A DNA stretch of 64,000 nucleotides from Clostridiaceae bacterium (GCA_012838795.1 DUOO01000063.1:1-64000); one strand, 5' to 3'. Positions 1 to 7,914 are shown, counted from the first letter of the stretch. Numbers and translations are program-made. Notes: generated by a model from the letters alone, not told the origin.

Positions 1-1086
1 CAGGGTAAGGTCGTCGTTTACACGGTCGCTGAGCCCACGGTACCTGACGGCTACATCGCGAGCTACGCCCAAGACACGCTGACGGTGACGAACACTTACA
101 TGGTTGAGACAACAGATGTTACGGTTTCTGCGATTTGGAAAGACAGCGATGATCAGGACGGAATGAGACCTGAGAGCATTACACTTCGACTGATGAAGAA
201 TGGTGTAGAGCATGCTTCTAAGGTTGTAACGGCTGCAGACGATTGGTCCTGGACCTTTACAGGTCTTGCTAAGTATGAGGCAGGTAAGCTTGTCAATTAT
301 ACAATTAAAAAAGATGCGATTGCAGAGTATGATAATAATCTGACCGGCAATGCTGCAACCGGCTTTACAGTGACATGCAGGCATGTGCCTGAGACAACAG
401 ATGTTACGGTTTCTGCGATTTGGAAAGACAGCGATGACCAAGACGGAATGAGACCTGAGAGCATTACACTTCGACTGATGAAGAATGGTGTAGAGCATGC
501 TTCTAAGGTTGTAACGGCTGCAGACGGTTGGTCCTGGACCTTTACAGGTCTTGCGAAGTATGAGGCAGGTAAGCTTGTCAATTATACAATTAAAAAAGAT
601 GCGATTGCAGAGTATGATTATAATCTGACCGGCAATGCTGCGACCGGCTTTACAGTGACATACGTGTATACACCGACCAATATAAGTATACAGGTGACGA
701 AAGCCTGGGAAGATGATGATAATAAATATGGTTCAAGACCGACATCAGTCGTTATTAAACTTTTCGCTGATGGAATAGATACTGGTAAGATCTTGGTTTT
801 AAATGATACCAATGATTGGAGCGGTGTCTTTACTGACTTGTCGGAATGCAAGTATGACAAAAAAGTGATCTATACAATCAAAGAAGTACCGGTAGATAAT
901 TACACGTCCACGATTTCCGGTGATGTCCAGCGAGGATATATAGTAACCAACTGTTACGATCAGATTAATTTAGTATCGAAAACAGGTGAAAATAAGATAA
1001 TGTATGAAGGAGCTTATTTAACACTACTTACATTAGGTCTTGTGTTGTTAATGGTTAGAAGGAAAAGAAAAGAGTCTGACGAATAG
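1..1086 (+). CDS. Cna B-type repeat surface protein, C-terminal part (5' end outside window)
   Basis: The reading frame is open from base 1, so the gene starts upstream; the track's ATG at 85 is internal. The visible part holds the end of one Cna_B-type (collagen-binding B) domain, two almost identical 95-residue domains, and a third diverged one (about residues 225-315), each with the family's 'V.K.W.D.....RP.S' and 'YTIKE' landmarks. Such beta-sandwich domains form stalks of cell-wall adhesins and pilins. The C-terminus has a hydrophobic helix followed by RRKRK, a sortase-style sorting region. The motif before it reads VSKTGE rather than LPxTG, so wall anchoring is likely but not certain. 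The first ~100 bases are about 59% G+C, far above the rest of the gene, which suggests domain shuffling from another source. Ligand unknown. Confidence 0.85.
   Translation, partial: QGKVVVYTVAEPTVPDGYIASYAQDTLTVTNTYMVETTDVTVSAIWKDSDDQDGMRPESITLRLMKNGVEHASKVVTAADDWSWTFTGLAKYEAGKLVNYTIKKDAIAEYDNNLTGNAATGFTVTCRHVPETTDVTVSAIWKDSDDQDGMRPESITLRLMKNGVEHASKVVTAADGWSWTFTGLAKYEAGKLVNYTIKKDAIAEYDYNLTGNAATGFTVTYVYTPTNISIQVTKAWEDDDNKYGSRPTSVVIKLFADGIDTGKILVLNDTNDWSGVFTDLSECKYDKKVIYTIKEVPVDNYTSTISGDVQRGYIVTNCYDQINLVSKTGENKIMYEGAYLTLLTLGLVLLMVRRKRKESDE
106..675 (+). repeat. Two tandem 285-bp repeats encoding identical Cna-B domains
   Basis: The stretch beginning GAGACAACAGATGTTACGG at 106 recurs at 391, a period of 285 bp (95 codons). 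The copies differ at only a handful of positions, mostly silent or single-residue changes. This implies recent duplication or gene conversion and makes copy number likely to vary between strains or to be mis-assembled. Confidence 0.9.
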
Positions 1087-1132
1087 CAAGGCTTTAAATG
1101 AATAGCAAGGTTTACAAGTTAAATTAATCATG

Positions 1133-1166
1133 AGGGAACTGAAAAACATGTTCAGGTCCCTTATTT
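1133..1166 (+). terminator. Probable intrinsic terminator after the surface protein gene
   Basis: AGGGAACTGAA (1133-1143) pairs with TTCAGGTCCCT (1151-1161) with one mismatch around a 7-nt loop, followed by the T-rich run TATTTAT. It lies about 45 bp after the stop codon. Confidence 0.6.
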
Positions 1167-1204
1167 ATAGAAACGTTAATTGCGACTAGTCGCTTTACTT
1201 AAGA

Positions 1205-1742
1205 ATTTAATATTAAGATTGGTAATTTCTCATGGACATTACGATCATGGCGGGGGTCTAAAAACGTTTTAAAAGAAAATACAAAAGCTGAGATATATCT
1301 ACATCAACTTGCTTTTGGGAAATACTATGTCTACGTCCTGACAACAAACTGGAATATATAGGTCTTGCTGAAGATTTGAAACAAAATAAACAAATAATAT
1401 TCATATCGGATCACTTTTTTATAAGCGAAGGAACCCGGATATTCGCAAATGTAGTTACTAAAGAACCGCGTCCTAAATCAAATAGCGGTTTATTCATGGA
1501 ACAGAATGGACACAAGATAAGGGAGAATGCCTGATTATGTGATAGGCGGATTTCATCTTTCCGGCGGTTCCGGCAATACCGAGGACTCTGAAACGATAGA
1601 TAAAATCAGTCAATACCTAATGCGGACAAAGGCTCAGTTCTATACATGTCATTGTACGGGAATAGAGCCCTACAAAAGACTGGAAGCTAATATGGGAAAT
1701 CGTATAGATTACCTGTCTACAGGTAGTGAAATTCTAATCTGA
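1205..1742 (+). pseudogene. Degraded MBL-fold metallo-hydrolase
   Basis: Translating across frames gives fragments of one metallo-beta-lactamase-fold hydrolase. The metal-binding signature SHGHYDHGGGLK appears at about 1230, then a frameshift and stop after KTF. The fragments KENTKAEIYLHQLAFG and EYIGLAEDLKQNK follow in other frames, then the C-terminal piece PDYVIGGFHL...FYTCHCTG...YLSTGSEI, which is the 71-aa ORF at 1527. This order matches proteins annotated as 7,8-dihydropterin-6-methyl-4-(beta-D-ribofuranosyl)aminobenzene-5'-phosphate synthase-like MBL hydrolases. The N-terminus is missing and there are at least two frameshifts, so the gene is inactive. The 71-aa ORF should not be annotated as a separate protein. 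Confidence 0.8.
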
Positions 1743-1895
1743 ATAAAAGTACAAAACATGAGTTATATACTATAATGAGAAATATAATCTATAGATTATA
1801 AGAATATTTAATGTGAAATTTATGTGATTGTCTGAATATAAAGTATGCAGGTAACTCTTGCAACAAATATCATGGCATTTTTAATAAACATGCTG

Positions 1896-2060
1896 TATAC
1901 TGTAAAACGCAGGCGGAATCTCAACTAACTTAGGCACGTTGAAACCATGGTAACACTTCTTATCACCACATCTGAAGTTAGAATACAAGGGGATAGTCAT
2001 GATGCAGGAAGGTAGCTTTCCCACATCTGGGACAAGGAGGATACTTCCTGTAAGTAGTTC
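1896..2060 (+). ncRNA. Candidate structured RNA or leader upstream of the PH-domain gene
   Basis: The gene-free stretch 1743-2101 contains two strong helices. CTAACTT (1925-1931) pairs with AAGTTAG (1975-1981). GCAGGAAG (2004-2011) pairs with CTTCCTGT (2044-2051) and encloses a nested hairpin TCCCA-CATC-TGGGA (2019-2032). A possible -10 box TATACT lies at 1896. I could not match it to a riboswitch or other RNA family I know. It could be a cis-acting 5' leader of the gene at 2102 or a separate small RNA. The helices are visible in sequence; the RNA function is inference. Confidence 0.4.
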
Positions 2061-2101
2061 TTGGTTTAATAGGTTAACGAATTAAACACAAAGGAGGAAA
2101 T

Positions 2102-2503
2102 ATGGCTGAACAAGTTATTTGGCAAGACAAGAAGCATTTTATGTGGTTCCCTTGGAGTTTTACACGCTACAAATTGACTGAAAATAGACTTTTGATAGAA
2201 GTAGGGTTTATCAATACTCACTATGACGAGACCCAACTGTATCGTATTAGAGATATAAAGCTTAAAAGAAACTTAAAACATAAAATCTTTGGTACAGGGG
2301 ATATACAACTTATTACGGCTGAGCAAACTCAACCTACCATTATTTTAAAAAATATTAAGTTATCATATGATGTAAAAGAGATGATTTCAAAACTCGTAGA
2401 GGAATCTCGAAAGAGAAATCTTGTACGAGAAGTCTCCGGCGGTCTTTCAGGGTTTGATTTCGAGGATGCTGATTCCGATGGAATCCCGGATGTATTTCAG
2501 TAA
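2102..2503 (+). CDS. PH domain-containing protein (bPH_2/DUF304-like)
   Basis: This 133-aa protein resembles the bacterial pleckstrin-homology family: FTRYKLTENRLLIEVGF, a central YRIRDIKL strand and GTGDIQL, which are the usual landmarks of bPH_2 domains. No transmembrane segment is visible, unlike many relatives, so it is probably cytoplasmic or membrane-peripheral. A strong ribosome binding site (AAAGGAGG) sits just before the ATG. It stands alone between a structured leader and a terminator, so it looks monocistronic. The tail DADSDGIPD resembles a short acidic calcium-type loop, significance unknown. Biological role unknown. Confidence 0.7.
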   Translation: MAEQVIWQDKKHFMWFPWSFTRYKLTENRLLIEVGFINTHYDETQLYRIRDIKLKRNLKHKIFGTGDIQLITAEQTQPTIILKNIKLSYDVKEMISKLVEESRKRNLVREVSGGLSGFDFEDADSDGIPDVFQ

Positions 2504-2517
2504 AATAAAATAAGAAT

Positions 2518-2546
2518 AGCTCAACAGTATAACGTTGGGCTTTTTT
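2518..2546 (+). terminator. Intrinsic terminator after the PH-domain gene
   Basis: AGCTCAAC (2518-2525) pairs with GTTGGGCT (2534-2541), including a G-T pair, and is followed by a run of six T. It lies 15 bp after the stop. Confidence 0.8.
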
Positions 2547-2645
2547 AGTTTTGAGAGCATAATCTGCCCTTATTGAGTAGTATTTTATTGTCATTTCAGT
2601 CAGAATACTTATTAATAGTTAAATTGGAATTTATGGAGGGAATAT

Positions 2646-2990
2646 ATGTTTAAATCAAAAGATCAGATGACAAGTGAAGTTAGAGAAAATGTAAGGGACG
2701 GAAATAAATCTGTTGAGTTTACCCATGTTTTTACAACGGAAGAAACCTTTAACAAGGCAAGGCTTTGTGCCGTGCTGGAATTCCCGCCGGGTGCTTCTAT
2801 AGGACCTCATTCACACGGTCCTGATGCAGAATTGTATTATATTTTGGAAGGAGAGTTCACTGTAGTTGAAAATGGTGTCTCTAAAGTCTTAATGCCGGGA
2901 GATGCCGTATTTACCGGTGGCGGTGACACCCACTCGGCTATGAATACTGGAAAGAGTAATGCCAAGATGCTGGCTGTTGTATTTGAATAG
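2646..2990 (+). CDS. Cupin domain-containing protein
   Basis: This 114-aa single-domain cupin has both conserved motifs. Motif 1 is GASIGPHSHGPDAELYYILEG with its two histidines and glutamate. Motif 2 is GDAVFTGGGDTHSAMN with the third metal-binding histidine. Length and fold fit a small double-stranded beta-helix metalloprotein. The substrate or ligand cannot be told; many such proteins are sugar-binding, dioxygenase-like or isomerase-like. The ribosome binding site GGAGGG precedes the ATG. No operon partner is visible: a decayed GNAT fragment follows. Confidence 0.8.
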   Translation: MFKSKDQMTSEVRENVRDGNKSVEFTHVFTTEETFNKARLCAVLEFPPGASIGPHSHGPDAELYYILEGEFTVVENGVSKVLMPGDAVFTGGGDTHSAMNTGKSNAKMLAVVFE

Positions 2991-2996
2991 CCAACG

Positions 2997-3155
2997 GGTC
3001 AGATACAGTTGCATGTTGAGAATTATGGAGCTGACAATAACATAAGTTTTGTTTGATGGGATTCGAGTTCTCATCGAATAGATGCAAATAAATTTTATGA
3101 AAATATTGGATACACCTGTAATAAAACTCAAAAGAGATTTATTAAAATGCTTTAA
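2997..3155 (+). pseudogene. C-terminal remnant of a GNAT N-acetyltransferase
   Basis: One frame reads HVENYGADNNISFV, then a TGA stop, then WDSSSHRIDANKFYENIGYT...KRFIKML and TAA. The DANKFYENIGY segment is the typical end of a GNAT domain (A..FYE..GY). No N-terminal acetyl-CoA-binding motif remains and the frame is interrupted, so this is a relic. Confidence 0.6.
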
Positions 3156-3197
3156 CAAATTAGAATTCAGATTTGGCAGTGGGTATAGGAGGTTGTT

Positions 3198-3671
3198 ATG
3201 GCTGTTGAAGCAGTAAAAGAGTATTTCTCGAAATACGGAATTGCAGATCGGGTAAAAGAGTTTGATGTGTCAAGTGCTACTGTGGATTTAGCGGCTCAAG
3301 CATTAGGATGTGAACCTTGCTGCATTGCGAAGACGCTTTCATTCATGGTGGACGGACACGCTGTTCTTATCGTTGTGGCAGGTGATGCAAAAATCGACAA
3401 TCCAAAATATAAAGCTCAATTTGGTACAAAAGCAAAGATGCTTACACCTGACGAAGTGATAACCTTAGTCGGTCATGCTGTGGGTGGTGTCTGCCCGTTT
3501 GCAGTAAAAGAGGGTGTTTCAATCTATCTTGACGATTCGCTGAAAAGATTTTCGTCTGTATTCCCGGCCTGCGGAAGCAGTAACAGTGCAATTGAATTAT
3601 CAATAGCAGAATTAGAGGAGTATTCGGGTTTTATATGCTGGATTGATGTTTGTAAAAACTGGCATACCTGA
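3198..3671 (+). CDS. YbaK/EbsC-family aminoacyl-tRNA deacylase-like protein
   Basis: This 157-aa protein belongs to the YbaK/ProX-type editing family, which hydrolyses mischarged aminoacyl-tRNAs such as Cys-tRNA(Pro) in trans. Landmarks are AAQALGCEPCCIAKTLSF with the conserved KT, VVAGDAKIDN near the centre, VGGVCPFAV (the family's G-G-.-.-P-F/V-G loop) and a final LEEYSGFICWIDVCK. Length is normal. GGAGG precedes the ATG. The specific amino-acid specificity cannot be read from sequence. Confidence 0.85.
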   Translation: MAVEAVKEYFSKYGIADRVKEFDVSSATVDLAAQALGCEPCCIAKTLSFMVDGHAVLIVVAGDAKIDNPKYKAQFGTKAKMLTPDEVITLVGHAVGGVCPFAVKEGVSIYLDDSLKRFSSVFPACGSSNSAIELSIAELEEYSGFICWIDVCKNWHT

Positions 3672-4034
3672 AAAAACGGATATTGCAAAGTGTGGCGGAA
3701 AGCACGATCCGAGGATTCATGAAGAGAATGCTTTTAAACAGATTATTTCTCATAACATGTCTTAGATGCAATTAGATAAAATTCAAATTTTAGCACCTGA
3801 TATCACTTACCTCGGAAGTCAGACAAATGCTACACTTGTATTTTAACTTCAGTCCGGTGATATTAATATCGGCAACTGATCGACAACCTATCATAGATTG
3901 TTCGGCTAATCTAAATATATATCTTTTTTTAGATCTGTTACGAAGAGTGACAACGATGTTACAACTAGTTTATTGTTAAGATGAATCCTCCATGTAAAAT
4001 TAACTTAAATTTAATCCACAAGGAGGTGCAAATA
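3672..4034 (+). other. Gene-free stretch with a possible coding remnant
   Basis: In the frame shifted from the YbaK-like gene, 3658-3765 reads ...GIPEKTDIAKCGGKHDPRIH..., then ENAFKQIISHNMS and a stop. This looks like a piece of a real protein, but I do not recognise the family. The remaining 250 bp hold only short AT-rich ORFs and an AT-rich promoter-like stretch before the next gene. Confidence 0.3.
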
Positions 4035-5354
4035 ATGACGTTAGGTGAAAAAATTAAAGAGGCAAGAAAGCAACGAGGATTAACTCAGGAACAACTTGCT
4101 GAAACGATGACAATTTCAAGCTCTGTAATCGCAAAATGGGAATCCGGTGCAGGGCTTCCTGATGTAGATAGTATAAAATTATTAGCTCGGCTTTTAGATG
4201 TGAGTATCGATTACTTGCTTGGTAGCAGGGAAGCAAAGGGAAAACCTGAAACAAGTGAGTCTGACCTGCAAATGACAGAGGGAGAAACCATGTCAGAAAA
4301 TAAACAACCGTTTTTTTCGCAGGATACCTCCTGCCGGCCACAACAACCATATGATCCGGGCTATGCTCAGGTTCAGCTACCGTTGCAATCCTTCGATCCG
4401 GGCTGTGTTCAAGAACCATTCCCGCATGGATACGCTTATCCGCCGCAAAACTTGCCTGTCAGACCACGCCAGAGAATTCGGCCAAACGGGAAACACTACT
4501 TTTCCGCACGCACGATTGTATATCCGATTGTATTTATAATCGCACATTTTCTGATTCAACTGCTGGTAGGTGTTTTTGTTGTAATTTTCTATATAGGCAG
4601 TAATTCGTTTTCTTCCCTTATAAATATGGCACTTGATATGAATCCGGAGTTTATGCGGGAATTGTGGCAGAGCATCGTTATTCCCACGTTGTTGTACAGT
4701 TCTCCCTTGCAGATCATTACCTATGTGATTTTTCTTTGGTATCAAAAACGGAAAAATCGGCAGTATCTGCTGATGCGTCCGATTCATGCAACCGCATTTC
4801 CCCTGGGTCTTGCCACTGCATTTGGCAGCTTGGGAATTGCGACTCTGATCATTAAGCTCTTTGAGATGCTGGCAAAAAACAGTCTCGTTTGGCAAAATAT
4901 TCTGGGCGATTACCAGCGTTCCGCTTCGGGACTTCAGGGTGTAGATTTACTGTTGATGACACTTGGCATCTCTATCTTGGTTCCGATTGCCGAGGAATTA
5001 CTGTTTCGCGGCATCATTACAGAAGAAATCAGACGGGTGGCTCCGGATTGGCTGGCGATTTTACTGGGCGGAGTCATTTTTGCCCTGGTGCACGGAAATA
5101 TTGTGCAAATCCTCTATGTCCTGCCGCTTGGCCTCCTTTTAAGTGCTTTCTATATTTGGACTAACTCTATTTGGGTGCCCATCCTGATTCATGTTGTCTT
5201 CAATTTCTTCGGCAGTGTATTTGAAATATTGATTGGAGAAAATGAAATCGTGCAGACGATCTACATAATTTTCTTAATCGTCATGATTCCGGTTGGTATC
5301 TTCTGTACCTTCATCATGAATCGGATGTTTCGGAAAAACAAAAAAAGGAGCTGA
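4035..5354 (+). CDS. XRE-type HTH regulator fused to a CPBP-family intramembrane metalloprotease
   Basis: The true start is ATG 4035 (MTLGEKIKEARK), 5 bases after AAGGAGGTGC; the track start at 3981 adds an unlikely leader. Residues ~1-62 are an XRE/Cro helix-turn-helix (LTQEQLAE...SSVIAKWESG). A Q/P-rich linker follows (~65-150). The C-terminal half has several membrane helices and the CPBP/Abi protease motifs EELLFRGIITEE (EExxxR), FALVHGN and HVVFNFF (HxxxN). In other bacteria CPBP proteins process prenylated or small peptides and serve in bacteriocin immunity. The fusion suggests a membrane-tethered regulator whose DNA-binding part could be controlled or released. A decayed glycosyltransferase follows immediately. 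Confidence 0.85.
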   Translation: MTLGEKIKEARKQRGLTQEQLAETMTISSSVIAKWESGAGLPDVDSIKLLARLLDVSIDYLLGSREAKGKPETSESDLQMTEGETMSENKQPFFSQDTSCRPQQPYDPGYAQVQLPLQSFDPGCVQEPFPHGYAYPPQNLPVRPRQRIRPNGKHYFSARTIVYPIVFIIAHFLIQLLVGVFVVIFYIGSNSFSSLINMALDMNPEFMRELWQSIVIPTLLYSSPLQIITYVIFLWYQKRKNRQYLLMRPIHATAFPLGLATAFGSLGIATLIIKLFEMLAKNSLVWQNILGDYQRSASGLQGVDLLLMTLGISILVPIAEELLFRGIITEEIRRVAPDWLAILLGGVIFALVHGNIVQILYVLPLGLLLSAFYIWTNSIWVPILIHVVFNFFGSVFEILIGENEIVQTIYIIFLIVMIPVGIFCTFIMNRMFRKNKKRS

Positions 5355-5615
5355 TTATAAAAAAGATAGCTATGTTTACCATGGGTACAAGAGGTGATAT
5401 TCAGCCATATATCTTTTTAGCCAAAGAACTTATCAGAAACGGCTATGATGTATCACTTGGCTCACACCCCTGTTGGAGAAAAACCGATAATTCTTTCTCT
5501 CGGGAGAATGTCATTTGAAGAAAAGAAAAAGAATGTGGAATTTCTTTCCGCTAAAATTAAGGAAGAAAGAAGTGTAGAAGAAGCTGTGAGATTAATTCAA
5601 AAAGTGATGAATTAA
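5354..5615 (+). pseudogene. MGT/UGT-type glycosyltransferase with a large internal deletion
   Basis: The first part reads KKIAMFTMGTRGDIQPYIFL, then AKELIRNGYDVSLGSH, the N-terminus of UDP-glucosyltransferase-like MGT enzymes. It jumps directly, with a frameshift, to PVGEKPIILSLGRMSFEEKK...IKEERSVEEAVRLIQKVMN, their extreme C-terminus. About 300 codons with the nucleotide-sugar site are missing. The start overlaps the stop of the CPBP gene, so the intact ancestor was probably co-transcribed with it. Confidence 0.75.
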
Positions 5616-6107
5616 TTGAATTGCCATTTCGTTGACAGGGTCGCCCTGCGAGTATGAGTCGACAGAAAAAGCACTAAAAATTTTAATAATTATAAGTATT
5701 CACATTACAAGAGAACAATATTATAATAATATTGAAATTTAAAGAACGTAAGGCTTGGGCAAAAGAAGAGAACATATTGTATTATGATATTATCGGAAAC
5801 TACTATCTATGCATATGGGATGTGAAGATGAAATTTAGCCCGATTATTGAATTAATAACGCAGAGAGACGATGTCTAACCGGTGAGTTTCGATAGTTGCA
5901 ATGCAGCCACCTTTGATAAAAAACCAAAGTTGATCGTTTATCGCTTCGAAGTTCTCCCCACTCACGATTTTTTGCAATTGCAGATATGAACAGAATCTTA
6001 GTCTACTGGTACAAGAACAAAATTATAGTGACAGAGTTTGGATTTCGAAAAATCAGGACACTTATGCTCGAAAAAGTATATTAAAACAGTCTGGGAGGAA
6101 ATAAATA
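5616..6107 (+). other. Gene-free stretch with one short unidentified ORF
   Basis: The only coding-like piece is 5732-5878, 48 codons from TTG (KERKAWAKEENILYYDIIGN), which has no ribosome binding site and no recognisable family. The rest shows no gene, tRNA or clear repeat. Given the remnants on the left side, this is probably decayed coding DNA. Confidence 0.35.
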
Positions 6108-7391
6108 ATGAAAAGAAAAATATTTACAGCACTGCTTGTGCTCTGTATGTTGCTTATGCTATCTCCGCTTACGGTGATTGCAGGAATGCTGCCACCATGG
6201 ATCAACTCGATTTCCGTTGATCCACCCAGGTGCGCCGCCGGGGCAGAAGTGAAGCTGTCTGTTTGGAATGCGGAGCCGGAGGGTACAGACTGGTCGAATG
6301 AACAGTACCAGATCAAGGATCCGGGAACTACTAATGCCTCTGTGACGCTTGAGGGCATGTTTTATGCCACTTCGCCCGGCACAGCGACCGTAAAGGTCAC
6401 CGTATTTGATATAGGACGCGGGGACAATTTCGTGCAATACGTGGAAATTACTGTATATGAGCCGATTAACATCACTACGCAAAGTCTGCCCAATGGACAG
6501 GTCGGTGTCCCTTACGTCGCGAACTTGGAGGCAACGGGTTCGCCCAAGTACTGGGACTGGGACTCAACCGAGCTGCCGCCGGGACTGGATTTAGTGGACA
6601 AGCGCGAAACAGCCACGATAGAAGGCACCCCCACAAAGAGCGGAACATATAATATCTACGTTGAAGCGTCTAACAACGTTGCGGATGCAGGAGCCTACTT
6701 TAGCATTGAAATTGCTCCGGCAGCTCCGGACCCCATATCGACGTCCACTTCTCCAACCGGAACAGATGCGACAGAGACTGATCCAACCGGGACTAATCCG
6801 ACAGAAACCGACTCAACCAAAACCGATCCGACCGGGACTAATCCGACCGGGATTAATCCGGCCGGGACTGATCCGACCGGGACTAATCCGACCGGGACTG
6901 ATCCGACTGAGACTGATTTGACCGATACTGATCCCGGAGACTCTTCCGAAGTCTTAATGATTCAACAACCTTCGATATGGACCAAAGGTTCCAACGAGTC
7001 TGCCAGTTTCACCTCAAATGCAGATTTTAAAGACTTCTTGTATGTCAAGGTAGACAGAGAAATAGTAGATGAATCTAATTATGATGTGAAAGAAGGCTCG
7101 ACAATTGTTACTTTCAAAGCATCATACCTGGAGACTCTCTCTGCAGGTGAGCATGCTGTAGAAATTGTGTCTGCATCAGGTTCTGGCCACGGTACAATTT
7201 CTGCCTTCGGTACAATTGAAATCAAAGCACAAGCCGTTCAGCAAACTGAGCAAGTAACTCAAGCAAGTGATGCTTTGCCTGTAACCGGAGAGAGCAACGG
7301 ATATTATCCATGGCCGGTCTTGACATTATTATCCGCAGGCGGATTACTGTTTGTGTTACGCAAAAAAAGATTATCGCAGCAAAGAAAGTAG
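6108..7391 (+). CDS. LPxTG-anchored surface protein with Ig-like domains and a Thr/Pro repeat stalk
   Basis: This 427-aa secreted wall protein has a signal peptide (~1-25), a BIG2-like Ig domain (~35-118, TLEGMFYATSPGTATVKVTV) and a second Ig-like domain of the He_PIG type (~119-206: QSLPNGQVGVPY, ELPPGLDL, EGTPTKSGTYNI). A TGTNP-type repeat stalk (~207-280) and an X2-like beta domain (~285-375: YDVKEGSTIVTFKASYL) follow. The C-terminus carries LPVTGE, a membrane helix and RKKRLSQQRK: a canonical sortase A substrate. GGGAGG precedes the ATG. The first ~550 bases are visibly GC-richer than the 3' part, which points to a mosaic origin. No binding partner can be assigned. Confidence 0.85.
   Translation: MKRKIFTALLVLCMLLMLSPLTVIAGMLPPWINSISVDPPRCAAGAEVKLSVWNAEPEGTDWSNEQYQIKDPGTTNASVTLEGMFYATSPGTATVKVTVFDIGRGDNFVQYVEITVYEPINITTQSLPNGQVGVPYVANLEATGSPKYWDWDSTELPPGLDLVDKRETATIEGTPTKSGTYNIYVEASNNVADAGAYFSIEIAPAAPDPISTSTSPTGTDATETDPTGTNPTETDSTKTDPTGTNPTGINPAGTDPTGTNPTGTDPTETDLTDTDPGDSSEVLMIQQPSIWTKGSNESASFTSNADFKDFLYVKVDREIVDESNYDVKEGSTIVTFKASYLETLSAGEHAVEIVSASGSGHGTISAFGTIEIKAQAVQQTEQVTQASDALPVTGESNGYYPWPVLTLLSAGGLLFVLRKKRLSQQRK
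6750..6925 (+). repeat. 15-bp tandem repeats encoding T-G-T-N/D-P
   Basis: Imperfect 15-bp units of the type CCGACCGGGACTAAT repeat about eleven times in frame and encode a (T-G/E-T-N/D-P)n stalk. The array is prone to slippage. It also creates the spurious 86-aa plus-strand ORF at 6661. Confidence 0.85.
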
Positions 7392-7620
7392 GCTAAACCT
7401 GTTTTCAGGATAATTAAAACTATTAAAACTATTGAATAATTAATGAAAATACAAGCGATTTTTCTGATAAGCTTAAAACATGATCTTGTTTTAGAGAAGG
7501 TCTATATTGTTATACCAAATATCAAACTTAAGGATTAGCAAAATTTCAGTGTTTACACTGTTATCAAAAAAGCATATATAAATTTTGATTTCTCGATTCA
7601 ATTGAAGGAGGATGATTGTA

Positions 7621-7914
7621 ATGATAAAAAAAGCAATCTGTATTTGTTTGACCATATTGATGGTTTTAGGTGTATCAATAATTCTTTCAAGTTGTTCTAA
7701 AAGTATAGAATCTTTTAAAAACATTATTTCTGAAATAAATGAAAAAGAAACGAGAGACGGTTTTGAGCATGATGGCAAGGAAAGCGACAGGCTTGATGAT
7801 ATCAAGCAAAATGTTAAAGATGTTATGAATGAAGTCTTTGACAAATCAGATGCTGATTGGTCAGAAAAAGAAAGAGATGCGATCAATGATTTTTTTGATA
7901 AGTTTGCAGATTGA
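7621..7914 (+). CDS. Small predicted lipoprotein of unknown function
   Basis: This 97-aa protein starts at ATG 7621 (MIKKAICICLTI), chosen because AAGGAGG lies 9 bases upstream; the track ATG at 7612 abuts the ribosome binding site. A hydrophobic signal peptide ends in the lipobox LSSC, so the mature protein should be lipid-anchored outside the membrane after Lgt and Lsp processing. The mature part is short, highly charged and predicted helical (EINEKETRDGFEHDGKESDR). I recognise no family. Confidence 0.65.
   Translation: MIKKAICICLTILMVLGVSIILSSCSKSIESFKNIISEINEKETRDGFEHDGKESDRLDDIKQNVKDVMNEVFDKSDADWSEKERDAINDFFDKFAD

Noticed and set aside
1527-1742. 71-aa ORF as a separate gene
   Set aside because: It is the C-terminal piece of the degraded MBL-fold hydrolase, in a shifted frame, without ribosome binding site.
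2001-2088. Small ORF MMQEGSFPTSGTRRIL in the leader before the PH-domain gene
   Set aside because: No ribosome binding site, no hydrophobic or family pattern, and it overlaps stable hairpins that better explain the sequence. Kept only as a possible leader peptide.
4377-4895. 172-aa minus-strand ORF opposite the XRE/CPBP gene
   Set aside because: Antisense shadow with no family resemblance; the plus frame has strong motifs.
5732-5878. 48-codon ORF as a gene
   Set aside because: No ribosome binding site, TTG start, no recognisable family, and it lies in a decay zone.
6661-6921. 86-aa plus-strand ORF of IRPGL repeats
   Set aside because: Shadow of the 15-bp repeat array inside the LPxTG protein gene.
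6750-6925. CRISPR-like array
   Set aside because: The units are 15 bp, contiguous, without spacers, and encode an in-frame stalk.
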